Source: Anaeramoeba ignava (Eukaryota; Metamonada; Anaeramoebidae). From it: 64,000 nt of DNA. The stretch is taken from NCBI GenBank assembly GCA_028826165.1, contig JAPDFW010000055.1, positions 141,501 through 205,500 on the forward strand. The letters are read 5' to 3'. The notes beneath the pieces were generated by a model. The model saw only the letters and a program-made list of their open reading frames with translations, was not told the DNA's origin and did not search any database. A program made the translations under genes and the position numbers. Every line of letters starts with the position of its first letter. Within the stretch, counting starts at the first letter, position 1. Positions 10,078 to 22,377 of this stretch are shown here, piece by piece.

Positions 10078-13000
10078 TCAAAACAAATTAAAATGATCCA
10101 AATTTCGAATTAATTGATAAATTATTTTTGAAATTTCTTCAAAATCATCAGTTTTAGGAAGAATTAATTCATTATTAAAAATATTAATAATTTCAAATTT
10201 AGAAAAATAATGATTTTTAAACTGTTGAATTTTAATATATAATTTTGGACGAATGGAACTTGTTGAACCAGTAACAACTTGAATAAATTTTGCTCGTTCT
10301 TCAATTTCCAAATTTTTCAAAACATCCCAAAAAAACTTAATCTCTTTTGAATCTTCTTTCAAAATTGCCTTTTCTTTTAAATCCTCAATTTTAATCAACG
10401 GAATTCCACAAATTAATAATTCAAGCTCGTTTGGCGTGAATATCTTCAGTAATCTAATAGGAAATATTGTGTTGATCCCATTAACAATCGAGTTGATTTG
10501 TCTTTGAATCATTTTGGAAAGAAAATATTCAGTTGCCAAATTAACAAACTTCATTTTCTTCTCTTTTTTAACTGGAACATTTCTTCCATTTGAAATCAAA
10601 TCAATAACTTCATTTTGATATTCGATTGAGAAAGTTTTGCCAAATTTTTGGTCTTCGTTGTCTTCATTTTCACTCAAATATTTCCTAATCTTCTCAAAAA
10701 TATCGAAATATCCAAATTGCAAATCTGAATAAGAAATTTGTTGTCTAATTAAATTTTTATAAAAAGGAAGTGAAAAATGGATCGGGATGCAAATTTCTTC
10801 ATAAATCGCCTTTCCAATAATCTCTCCAATGAAATGAAAATGTTCGAAATAATTGTGAATTTTGGAGCTTTGCGGATCTATATGGAAAATATCAGGTTTT
10901 TTTTGTATTGAAGAGAACAAATTCTGTTTTTGATCAACAAAACTTCTTGTTAATTCAATAAACCATTCCTTTTTCAAAGTATCCAAATTCTTGGCTTTTT
11001 CTCCCAAAAATTGCACTTGAATATCCATGATTCTGAGCTTGTTTTGCGACTTGTTTCTGATCTGAAGAAGAGAATCTTTAAATATCTCTTTTCTTCTTAC
11101 CGAAATATTCAAAATACTAATTTTTCCCTTTTTTTGGTTATCAAGCATTTGTCTGAAATAACGTTTTTTATTCTCAAAAGTAAGTAAATCAGGTATTTCT
11201 GTTAAAACTTTGAAAGAACTATTAAGAAGATCTAAATGAGAATAAACAATTGTGTTCAAAACTTTGCAGTTTGTTTTCGCAAAATCAACAACTATTGATT
11301 CATCGTTAGAAATTTTTTCGTTTCCATGAAGAATGAAAAAAGAACTAACAAGAGGAATCAATACATTTGTTAAACTTGTTTTGCTTTTGCTCTTTTTTTT
11401 CTTGATTTTTGGTGTTTGTTCTTGTATTTTTTTATTTTTTTGATTTGGCTTGTTTTTCGTTTGTCTTCTGAATGAATGTTTAAAACTAACTTTTTCTTTT
11501 ATTACCAAATCATTGTTATCCTGTTTTTCATGAATTGAAAGTATCAATTCAAGACAATTATTCAGAACATCCCACAAATCCTTGAATTGGAATGTTGATT
11601 TCTGAGAAATGAGTAAATTTTCAATTTGATAAGAATTTAAAGTTTTTAAATCTGTTTGAATTAAATGGAGAAAATTGGTGTTTTTCAAAATGTAAGTTTT
11701 CGAAAATTTCGCAATATCTTGAAGTTGGTTTTCCTTCTCAAAAATTTTACTCAAATCCTTTTGATACAAACACAAATCCTTCCAAACATGTTTAGCAATT
11801 TTCAAAGTGATAAAGATCAAACGATCCGAAATCTGCTCTTGATTTTCGGGATTCAAAAACAATTTTTCGACAATAGAAAGTGCAAGAGAGAAAGATTGTT
11901 CTGGGAAGTTATCTCTTAAGAGAATATTGATAAATGCTGTTGAAATATCTTGTGAAATTGTTGGTATTGGGAATTCATGTGAGATTTTATATTGCGAAAG
12001 AATTTTGGAAAGTATTGTTAGCAATTTAACAACAGATACTTCTCGATTTAATCCAAATGTTCTTATTGAAAACAATTTGAGAAGACATTCAAATATGAAG
12101 TTGTGTTTTGATAAGTCCTGATTTGTAGTGTCATCTGAAATTTCAATCTTTTCAGTAAGTAAATATTCGCAAACACTTGAATGTTTAGTTAACGGTTGAA
12201 TAATATCAAGAACTCGATTAATAAGCGCAACGGAAATTGCGTTTGAATTTGCATTTTCAAGTGGAGATTTTGTTTTAATTTCACCCGATTTTTGTGCTGT
12301 TTGATTTTTGTTTGAATCTGTTTCAGAAACTGCAAGCATGTATCCAAAATACTTGAAAAATCTTTTCAAACTGAAATCTTTATTTGGCTCTTTTTTAGAA
12401 CTATATTCCGTTTCTTTTGAATACCAACTCTCATCAAGTTTAATAGAAGAGCATCCCAAAGGAGCCAATATGTATTCAAGTAAATTCTTTCTTGATTCGC
12501 GATGTCGACACAAATGATCCAAAATTTGGGTTAAATCTGTGATGAAATATAAGGAAGATTCTTCAGGAAGAACAATAAGATTAACAAGTGTTTGAATTTC
12601 ATCTTGAGAAATCAATGCAGGTTCCATATTCATTTCAACTTGTTCATTTGACAGCAAGAGTTTGAGAACATCAATATTAGTATGAATTGTATTTTCGAAA
12701 TTCTTGATTTTCTCAAGATCAAGATCTTCGTCTTGTTCGGGTTTCAATTGACCCATGAAACTATATGGAAGAAGTGAAATGAAATTTTCATCTCCAGTTT
12801 TGTAAATCTCAGCAACAATTTCTTTGCTGACATCAAGAGGAAGATCCTCAAGAAATGATTCAAATGAACTCAAATTTTCAAACTCATCATCATCAACATT
12901 ATCAGCGTTATCAAATTCAGTTTCATAATCATCATCTTTGAGCTGATTGTCTTTGTTTTCATTCTCTTTCACTTCTTCTTGTCTTGAAAGTTTAGTTAGA

Positions 13001-16000
13001 TAAAAATATACCAGTTTGTTTCTTAATCCTGTTGATAATTTTGTTAAAAGTAAAATATAAACCTCATCAATATTCATTTCTCGAAGTTTGCTTATAAATT
13101 GGTTCTCTGTATCTTTCTTTGTTAAATGGGGTTGTTTTTGTGAATGAGGTTTTTCTGTAAATGCATCATTTTGTAATTTGTTTAAAATGGGTTTTTTCAT
13201 CATTTTTGCTAATTTTACAAAATCAGGAATTTCTTGTAAATTTGTTTGAGAAGATATTTGAGTGGGTTTTATTTTCTCTTTATTCATTTCATTTTCAGGA
13301 GAAAAAGCTTGAACTTCCCAAATAATTTGGTTTCCAAACAAGTTTTGCAAATGGAAAGAATTCAAATTATTGAATTTGGAATTGATTTTAGCTTTCCAAT
13401 CAATTCCTGAATTTTGGTTTCCTGATTCTGATTGTTGAGGCATGATTTGGTTTCCAGATGTTTGTTGAATTGGATATATAGTCTCGATAGATTCTCTTTC
13501 ATTTTCTTTTTCATCTCCATCAACATCATTATCATCAATAGAAATATTCTCATTTAAATTCGCATTTTGTTCTTCATATTTCATCAACGGAGATGCTATT
13601 ATTTGCATGCTCCATTCTTCTGTGTCAATATGCTGATTCTTTATATTTGTTATGGTTTTTCTTAAGTTTATTGGTGATTCTGTTTTTGTTGTTTGTGATG
13701 AAACTTGGTTTGCATTATAAGGTAAGAATTCTGGATTGTAAATTTTGGAAATGTAAGGATGAACAAATGAGAGTAAATATTTGCGTCTTTTTCTCGTGTG
13801 TTTTTTGAGCTTTTGTCTTCTTTTATTAACATAATTTGGTGAATTTTTTTGATTTCCCAAAAAATTTCCAAAATCAATTCCAAATTGATGACTTAAAGGC
13901 TCAAATAATTCAATAAGTCCAATATCAACCTCTCTTCCTTGCTTGGATAATTCAATAAGTTCCAAAACAGAGTGTTCAATTACTTCCAAGATTTCCTCTA
14001 TTCTTTGGTTTGTAGATGTTCTGTCTTGATATTGAGTAAAATCCTTCTGATGATCCTCTTTGATCTTCTTTTTTTCTTCTCTTGCCTTTTGTCTTTTCAA
14101 AAGAATTCTTAAATGAGGTGAAGTAAAAACCTGAACAAACAATTCCAAAAGACTCAAATGGGAATAAATAAATTCAGAAGCATGAGGATGATTTAAATCA
14201 AGTTTCTTCAAAAAGGAAAGGATATTTTTAGTAATCTGATTCCCAAAAGAAATGAAAAACAACCTAAAAATAATGGAATTAAGAAAATGAGGTTTTTGCA
14301 AGTTTCTTGTTGTGATTTGGTGGAAATCAATAAGAGCTAAAATTAAATCAACCAAAGGAAGCACTTTTGTGAAAAGATCCTCTTGATCCAATTTTTCTTC
14401 AGATAATTTATTCAGAGTTCCAACTAATTCAAGCAATCCTTCCCAAACTTCATTGTGAGAATCTTCTGATGAAAGAAGAACAACAAGATCAATAGCAGCA
14501 AATGAAGTGGATTGATCAAATAATTTAATTGGAAGAAGATGATTTATAACAAATGATAAAAAAGACTTGTTTCCAATTTTGGAATCAAGAATAATTTTCC
14601 CAAAATTCTCGTATGATTGAGTAAATTCAAGGAGAAGAAGAAGAATCACTTCAGGACAAAGTATATCTTTACTTTCCTTTCTTCACTTTATTCTCCACAT
14701 TCTCTTTCCGTTTGATTTTTTCTTTAACTTGTGATTCAAGTGAAAGAGATAATAAAGAAACAATTTCTTCTGCAAAAACCTTTGTTTTCTCATCTTCGTC
14801 TTCATCTTCATCTTCATCATTTTTCTGTTTGATTTCGTCTTTTTTCTCGTTAATAAGTTTGATTTGATAATTATTTGATGGATCTCTTCTTGTGTGTAAG
14901 CGACAAACACTTGAAATTGATTTAATGAATAAATTTGGATCTCTTGAAATGAATTTCGAATAATGTTTGATAAATGTAATTAAATCAACTCGAGGCTGTT
15001 TTGTCTCATCAGCTCCAGTTTTTTTGGCTAATTCAGGGAATGTTGCTTTGATTTCTTGTATTATTGCCGTTTTAAATGTGATTGGATCTTCAACAACATT
15101 ACGTAGTATTGAATTTACAAGTAATGCATATCCTCGGAAAAAATTATTCTTGCTCTTTTTGATTTGAATTAAGTGTTCCAATCCTTTCATTTCTGCAAAA
15201 AGTGATGCGCAATGGAAATATGTTGTTAATTTAGAAATGAATCTCAGAAGTGCTTCAAGCCCATAAGAATCTGATTTGATTTGCAAAAGTTTGACTGAAA
15301 ATTCTGTAAATTTTTTAAGATGATCATCAACTTTATCAAATTCCTGATAAACAAGAATTTCTGTATGTTCTTCAGTTTTGTTTTTCAAAGATCGTTTAAC
15401 AAGTTCTGAATAATAATTTCTTTTGGATTTTGAAGGTAGAATATTATCAAGTAAGAGTATAGTAAGAGTAAGAAATGGATTCCAAATATTTTGATTTATT
15501 AAAGCTTTTTCTTTATAATCCAAAAATTTGCTGATAATTTCTTCTAATGTTGGTATGATTTGATGCTTGAAAACAATAGATAATAATTGTTTTTGATTAT
15601 TAAATATTGATGATGTTGTTGTTGTTGATGTTGTTTTTGTTGTTGGACTTGTTTGTGGATAAAATTCTTGATAAGCAATATTTTTTTTGATTTTTAATTG
15701 AGATGCTTTTGGAGGTTTTTCTTGAGGAATTAGCAACATAGTTAGCACTCCCATTAAATTATTAATCTTCTCAGGAAAAGGTTGAATTTGGATTGTTTTT
15801 TGTACTCTTTCATGTATTTGTGATACAACCATTTCAAGATAACTGAATTGATTCTCATTAGAATTTGATTGTGAATTTGGTTGTCTTTTAAGCTGTTTTT
15901 TAATGATACTTATAATTTCCTTCTCAATTTCTTGCGGTTTTCTTGCCTCAAGAATATCAAGTAATCGAGGAACAAGTTCCTTTTCAATTGGTTGAATTAA

Positions 16001-19000
16001 TTTGATAATTTCTTTTCTTAAAGTTCTAACAGTTATATCACTTTTATGGATTTCCATTGATGTATCCATTTTAATTTGAGAAATATTTTGTTCTTGTTGA
16101 TCTTGATTTGTTTGTTGTTTTTGATGTTTTTTCTTTGCAAATGTTGTGTGAAGTTCCTCAATTTTAGTGTTTATTATTAAAAGCATTTTCTTAATGAAAT
16201 TTAATGGACCAAATTTAAGTTTTGGATCTTCCCATTTTTTAATAACAACTTCTTTAAGAATTTTGGATTGTAATCTATACAAAAATTTATATTTACGGAA
16301 ACTTTTGGATTTGTTGCTAAAAGTAAATGATACTAAGCATTTTGTAATTGGAGATGATAAAAATTTATGAATTGAAGAAATTGTATGAATCAAAATTGCA
16401 AGTTTTTCAAGTGCAATTCCAAATAATTTAGATTTCATTGTAAAATTATTTTCATTTTCATTTTCATTTATATTTTCAGTAAGATTTTGGAAAAGTTTTA
16501 AAATTAAATCAATCGTTCCATTTTGATCAAGAAGAACAACAAGAATTGTGTTTAAAGAATCGAAATGTTTTGCCTTTGTTGAAGAAATTTCTGTTAGAAT
16601 CAAAGATTGGAATCTATGCGTAAATCTAATAATATAACGCAATTCAGAAATTGTAAGCATACTGAAATTTTCTTGTTGTTTTTTATCAATAAAACTTTTC
16701 AAAGAAATTAACAATGTTTTGGAAATTGTTTCTGCGAGTAAAACAACAGAAAGAGAAGATGATTGATTTTTTTGTTTGTTGTTATTAGAAAGAAGAGAAG
16801 CAAGAATGATGTAATTGATTTCTTGATAAATTCCAACAAGATAATGGCTAATTTCTCTTCTTAAATGGTTGATTATGGATTGTTTTGGATCTTCAATTTC
16901 TTTTTCAATTTCTTTTTCCTTTTTCTTCTCTTCTTCTTCTTTTTCTTCTCTTCTTGATTCTTGCCATTCAATTTCATTAAGAAATTCTCCAAAATATTCA
17001 ACAAGATTAAGAGCTTTTGGAGAGCTCCATTGTGTTAATAATTTTTCAGGAGAACTTTCATCTTCAATTTCATTAAGTGAAGTTTTCAAAACAAAATCTG
17101 AAAGAAGTTTAACAAAACTGTATATTGTTTGGGCTGTTTGGATTGTTTCAATGTTTTTGAAATATTCCTTTTTTCCTTTAAGCTTTCTGAAATGGGAAAC
17201 TGTAATTGTAATCAAAGATTGGGTGAATTGAGACATGTTCATTGCGCTGATAATTTGGAACATTTTATTAAGTGATAATGCTGCTGTTGAATCATAAAAA
17301 GTATTCGGAAGAGCTGGTGAAGTGAATATTTTCAAACAAGTTTCAATTCCTTTTTTGTTGATAAAACAGTTCATATTTTGAACTGAAGAAAGAAATCTCT
17401 CCAAAAATCTTGCAATATTATCAACAAAACAACAAAAAGTAGATTCAGTTGAATCATCTTGAATTTTTGGATCATTTTCACTTAATTCAGTTGTTTTTTG
17501 CAAACAAATTCCTTCAATCATACCGATAATCATATCGATAATATCCTCAAGCAAATTTGGTAAATGTCTTACTAAAATCTCGAATTCTTGACCAAGTTCA
17601 CTTGCAACTCTTTTACTCATAATTGGGATATATTGAGGTTTAATAAGAAGTGATAATATGGGTTTGTAAATTTTGCTTCTGTTTATAAAAGAGGCTCCAC
17701 TAGTTATTGTTGATAATTTTGTAACTGTTTTTGAAATTATCGAGACACTTGATGCTGAATTTGGAACTGAAATGTTCATGATTTTGCACATTAGTTTTAA
17801 TACTCTTGATTTATTTATCAAAGACATGTATTCCTCATTGGAAGCAATAATTCCAAGTAGATCACAAGTTCGTGAAAATAAATTTGGTATTTTGAGACAT
17901 AGATATTCTTTCTGGAAAACTCTTTTGATGGTATCTATTATGGGCTTCATTTCCAATTTGTTTGTTGATTTATTATCATTATCACTTGTAACAAGTTGTC
18001 CAATCAATCTAAATGAACTTATTAATACTTTGATTTTTCTATGTGAAATGAATGATTGTTCATCTAGTGATTCTTCTGTGAAAAATTCCAAATCAAAATC
18101 CACTCTTTCAAGCAGTGATTGAATTTCATTTTGTTCTTGGAAATATTGCAATGCTCTTATATTGTGTTTTATTAAATTGCTCCATAATTCAAGAAGATAA
18201 AAAATTGTATGCAAACTTTGTGAATTTCTATCCTTTAATAATATCAATGTGCATGTAATCCATGATTTATCTCCTGCATACAATGATCCTCCAATTTGAC
18301 TTTTGCTGATTGTTTGAAGGAATTTCATTAAATGTCTTATAAACTGGACATCAAACATTGGTGTTTCATATTTTTCCATTGCATTTTCAACAATTCCAGA
18401 AATGTATTTTTTATCAAATTGTGGATTTTCAACTAAAATGTTTCCTTTTTCTAAAATTTCTTCTTGGAAATAAGAATGTGTATACATTGAATTTAATGTT
18501 TCCATAACTAATACTTTAAATTCCTAAATAAAATAAGTAAATTTTTTTTTTAAAAAAATGAATTCATTTTCCAAAACAAATTATTTTTTTTTTAATTTAA
18601 TAATCTACTTCATCAATTTGTTTTTCTGTTGTTATAACTTCAATTAATTGTTCAACAAGATCAGGTTCTCTTTTTTTAATTTCTTTTATAAATGTATTAT
18701 TTTTAGGTCCTAATTCAAAAAAAGTTCTTAAAGAAACTAATCTAATTTTTGCTAAATTTTTAATATTTAAAGGTCCATTTTGGAAAATGAGGAATCTTTG
18801 ATATTTTGAGTAAATAACATGTAATAATTGTTCTGGAAGATGATATTTATCCATTAAATTTTTTAATTCATTTTCCACATTTTCCCATTTAAAGAAGTTA
18901 ATTTTAATTTCTTTTAAATCTTCTTTTTTCGGTTTAAGTTTTCTTTTATTTTCTTTTAAAAGTTGTTGATTTATTAAAAAATGGAATTCGATATATTTAG

Positions 19001-19878
19001 CTTGTTCTAAAATCTAATATAAATTTTAAATAAATTTTAATTGAATTTTAAATTTTAAATAAATTTTAATTGAATTTTAAATAAATTTTAATTGAATTTT
19101 AAATAAATTTCTGGAAATCTACTTTTGGATCAATTTCGGATTTTTCATCCAAATTTGCACATTCAAGAAAAGTAAGTTTATGAACATCTGAATCAAACAA
19201 CCAAGATTGAGAATAAGAAAAAACAATAGAAAAAATTTGCCATTCCCAAAGTTCATAAAAAGTTTTTTGTTTTGAACCAATAAAAGCTTGATTTGAACCA
19301 GATGGAGAAACTCTTGAATATAAAACTTGTAATAATTCTAAAGCTGGTCTAAGATAAACTCCTCCAATTTCAAGTAAACTTTTGATATAATTTTCTGAAT
19401 TATATAAATTTATTGTATCATTTGAATTTTTTAATAAATTTTTCGAAAATAAAAGAATGCTTATTATTAATTTTTCATTAAATTCTTTCGAATTTTTTAA
19501 ATTTTCCGTTAATGAATTTGATATTTTTTCTTTTTCAAGAATTTCATCAAATTTATTAAAAACATCTGCCCATCTAATTAAATCAATTTTCTTTTTATAA
19601 AAATAATTGATAAATTTGTTTAAAAGTAAAATTTTTATTTCTTTTATTTATTTTACATTATAAAAGATCCTTTTACTATTTTTAATTAAAATTTCATATA
19701 ATTCTTCATTAGTTTTTGTTGATAAAATTAAATCCATAACTTCTTTTTGTCTTGAAGACTTTTTTTTTTAATAAATAAAAAAATTTTAATTTTAATTTTT
19801 AATTTTAATTTTAATTTAAATTTTTTAATTTTTTACAATAGGAGGTGTATATTTTGTAATTTGAGCTTTAATTTTCAT
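10078..19878 (-). CDS. HUWE1/TOM1/UPL1-type giant HECT protein, catalytic Cys missing
   Basis: Six exons join in frame to about 3136 aa: 19837-19878, 19657-19758, 19123-19590, 18609-19013, 14729-18523, 10078-14676. The N-terminus aligns with HUWE1/Tom1 from memory (NEELYEILIKN, then KIDLIRWADVFNKFDEIL; DUF908-type region), followed by long helical repeats. An acidic DEDEDEDE run ends exon 5. Near residue 2200 ESFLEDLPLDVSKEI matches the DUF4414-type 'LP.d.r.Ev' segment. The C-terminal HECT domain (about 2815-3136) has GEIIGKAIYEE and FIQVVTGS. At the usual T-C-F-N motif the sequence reads N-I-F-N, with Ile codon 10180-10182, 33 residues before the end, so no thioester Cys is present. HECT ligases pass ubiquitin through that Cys; a scaffold or pseudo-ligase role is inferred. 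The exon 5/6 intron (14677-14728, 52 nt) is the least certain. Confidence 0.88.
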
Positions 19879-20250
19879 TTTAAAATTAAATTTTTTTTTT
19901 TTAAATTTTGAAATTTTAATTTATCTTAAATTATTTAAAAAAAAAAAGAAAAAGAAAAAAAATGAAAAAAAAAAAAATGAAAAAAAAACTTTTTTTGCTT
20001 TTTTTAATTAATAAAAAAATTTTTTTTTTCTCCTTTTTTTTATTTTTAATTTTCTTTTTATTGAAAACTTTAAATTATTAATTCCATAATATTTTTAAAA
20101 TTTAGAAATTATTTAATAATAAAATATTTATAATTCTCTTATTTAAATCAATATTCAAAATTTATTTTCATCTTTTTAAATTTTTTTCAATTTTTTTATT
20201 ATTTTAAAAATTTGGAATAATTTTTTAAAAACAATTAGAAAGTGGATTTT
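19879..20250 (-). promoter_or_regulatory. HECT gene upstream region with T-rich CATTTTT elements
   Basis: Directly upstream of the HECT start, the plus strand shows AAAAAAAATGAAAAAAAAA twice (about 19955-19988), which is TTTTTTCATTTTTT on the sense strand. The rest to 20250 is AT-rich with no gene seen. Confidence 0.5.
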
Positions 20251-20255
20251 TTATT

Positions 20256-20532
20256 ATTAATTAAATTTTAATTTTAATTTTAATTTTAATTTTAATTTTA
20301 ATTTTAATTTTAATTTTAATTTTAATTTTAATTTTAATTTTAATTTTAATTTTAATTTTAATTTTAAATTTAATTTTAATTTTAATTTTAATTTTAATTT
20401 TAATTTTAATTTTAATTTTAATTTTTAATTAATAATTTTAATTTTAATTTTAATTTTAATTTTAATTTTAATTTTAATTTTAATTTTAATTTTAATTTTA
20501 ATTTTAATTTTAATTTTATTTTTAATTTTAAA
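20256..20532. repeat. (TTTTAA)n hexamer array 3' of RCC1-BTB copy A
   Basis: Near-perfect TTTTAA repeats with a few slips (20365, 20424). It reaches to the stop codon of the RCC1-BTB gene. A second array of the same hexamer separates copies B and C at 24230-24440. Confidence 0.9.
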
Positions 20533-20533
20533 T

Positions 20534-22300
20534 TTAATTATTAAATTTATTAATTAATAAATCAAATAAATTTGGATTTGTTTGATTTAATTGAAAATAA
20601 TCAATTCCTCTTTCTAATTCATCAATTATTTCTTGTGTAATTTCAATTTCATCTTTAATTTGATTTGAATAAATCCAATATTCAAATATTTGGAATGATT
20701 TATTACTTAATTCACTATAATCTGTAACTTTATTAGAAGTATCTTCTGTTACAGATAAAAACATTCCTCGATATAATTCACTTCTCATTATTAATATTAA
20801 TTTAGGAAATTTATATTGTTTTTCTTTTCTTTCAATAATAAAATCTTTTTCATTTTCATTTAAATAAATTCTTTTCATTGTTTCTTCAATTTTTTCATTG
20901 GAATTTATAATTTCTTTAATTTCATAATATAACTTTGGATTTATTATTCTGTTTGAATAAATCATTTCAAATATTTGATTTGATTCTTTAATTGATTTAT
21001 TTGAAATAATTTCTTGAAGTTTTTCAATTTCAATTTCATTTTGATTTAATCTATATTTCAATATTAATTTATGAGCTTCAATTATTTCTCCATTTTCTGT
21101 TTTAAATGAAATATCACAAAATTCTTTTCTTCTAAATAATTTTATCAAATCTTCTTCAAGATTGGAAAAAGGAGAAAGGAAAGGAGAATAATAAAGAAAT
21201 GATGAATACAAATTGCCACAAGAAATATGATAATTGGAAATATCTTCATTAAATCTTAATTTAGGAAGTTCAGTTTGAATTGGAATTCTTTGATTATTTG
21301 TATTTCCAGTTCCTAATTGACCATGTTCATTATTCCCAAATCCAATTAATTTTGAATTGGATGTTAAAATCAAATTATGGAAATACCCAACAGAAAAATC
21401 AAGAATATTATAATCATTTTCAAATAAAGATGATTTGATTTCAGTAAATTCATAAGTGTTTTCTTCATCTTTGCCAAGTCCATTATATTGATATCTTCCA
21501 CATGAATAAAGTTTTCTTTTTGGATTTTCATTTTCTTTTTCAATTAACATTAATGAATTATAATGTCCACATTGAATATCAATTATTTTACCTTTTGGAA
21601 TATTTTGGATTTTGGTTAATTTTTTGATCATTGTTTCTTTTTTTCTTGATTCACCTAATCCAATTTGACCATTATAGTTAAATCCGCATCCAAATAATTC
21701 TTGATTTGAATTTAAAAGAAAAAAATGATAAGAACAATTTCCTGAAAATATTTTAGAAACATTTTTCATCATTAAAATTGGTTTTTCTGTTTTTTCAAGT
21801 GTTTTAGAATCAAAACCAAGTTGACCATATTCATTTGAACCAATTCCATAAGCATTTTGATTTGAAGTTAATAAATAAATTTGTTCAGCACCAGAAACAA
21901 TATCTTTAATTATTCTATCATTTGTATCTTCAATTAATGATGAAATATTGATAAATTCATTTGGATTTTTTGAATTAATATAGTTTCCTTTTGCAAATAC
22001 ATTTCCTTCTATTGTTAAAATAGCTTCATTTGAAAAACCAACAGTTACTTTTTGAATATTTTCTTCAATTTGGATTTTTTGAGGTTTTTGATTTGAACTT
22101 CTTAAATATTCTATTGCTTTTCCATTTTTAAAAAGGAAAATTGTTGAAAAACCTCCTGATGAAATTTGTTTAATTTGCTTTTCATTTTCATTTTCATTTT
22201 CATTTTCAAATTTAAATTGAATTGGTTTTGTTATTTTATCTGATTCATTTTTAATAAGTTTTGGATATTGATTTGAACCAAAAAATAAACAATCATTCAT
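20534..22300 (-). CDS. RCC1-repeat and double-BTB protein, copy A (intact)
   Basis: A single exon of 588 aa. Residues 1-370 hold about seven RCC1-type blades (YGIGSNEYGQLGF, FGCGFNYNGQIGLG, LIGFGNNEHGQLGTGN), which predict a seven-bladed propeller. From about 385 a BTB domain starts (LIKLFRRKEFCDISFKTENG ... HKLILKYRL). It is followed by a second, shorter BTB-like unit (FIIERKEKQYKFPKLIL ... RSELYRGMFLSVTEDTSN). RCC1-BTB proteins are often Cullin-3 substrate adaptors, but the role here is not shown. It is the only unbroken member of a three-gene tandem. CATTTTT elements lie at 22310-22335. Confidence 0.88.
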   Translation of the reverse strand: MNDCLFFGSNQYPKLIKNESDKITKPIQFKFENENENENEKQIKQISSGGFSTIFLFKNGKAIEYLRSSNQKPQKIQIEENIQKVTVGFSNEAILTIEGNVFAKGNYINSKNPNEFINISSLIEDTNDRIIKDIVSGAEQIYLLTSNQNAYGIGSNEYGQLGFDSKTLEKTEKPILMMKNVSKIFSGNCSYHFFLLNSNQELFGCGFNYNGQIGLGESRKKETMIKKLTKIQNIPKGKIIDIQCGHYNSLMLIEKENENPKRKLYSCGRYQYNGLGKDEENTYEFTEIKSSLFENDYNILDFSVGYFHNLILTSNSKLIGFGNNEHGQLGTGNTNNQRIPIQTELPKLRFNEDISNYHISCGNLYSSFLYYSPFLSPFSNLEEDLIKLFRRKEFCDISFKTENGEIIEAHKLILKYRLNQNEIEIEKLQEIISNKSIKESNQIFEMIYSNRIINPKLYYEIKEIINSNEKIEETMKRIYLNENEKDFIIERKEKQYKFPKLILIMRSELYRGMFLSVTEDTSNKVTDYSELSNKSFQIFEYWIYSNQIKDEIEITQEIIDELERGIDYFQLNQTNPNLFDLLINKFNN

Positions 22301-22377
22301 TTTCGAAAAGAAAAAAATGAAAAAAATGAAAAATGATTTTTTAAATTTGAATTTTAATTTTAATTTTAATTTTGATT

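Noticed and set aside
16869-17231. Plus-strand frames of 60-150 residues within the HECT and other large genes
   Set aside because: They are antisense shadows of long conserved minus-strand coding sequence, with no family match.
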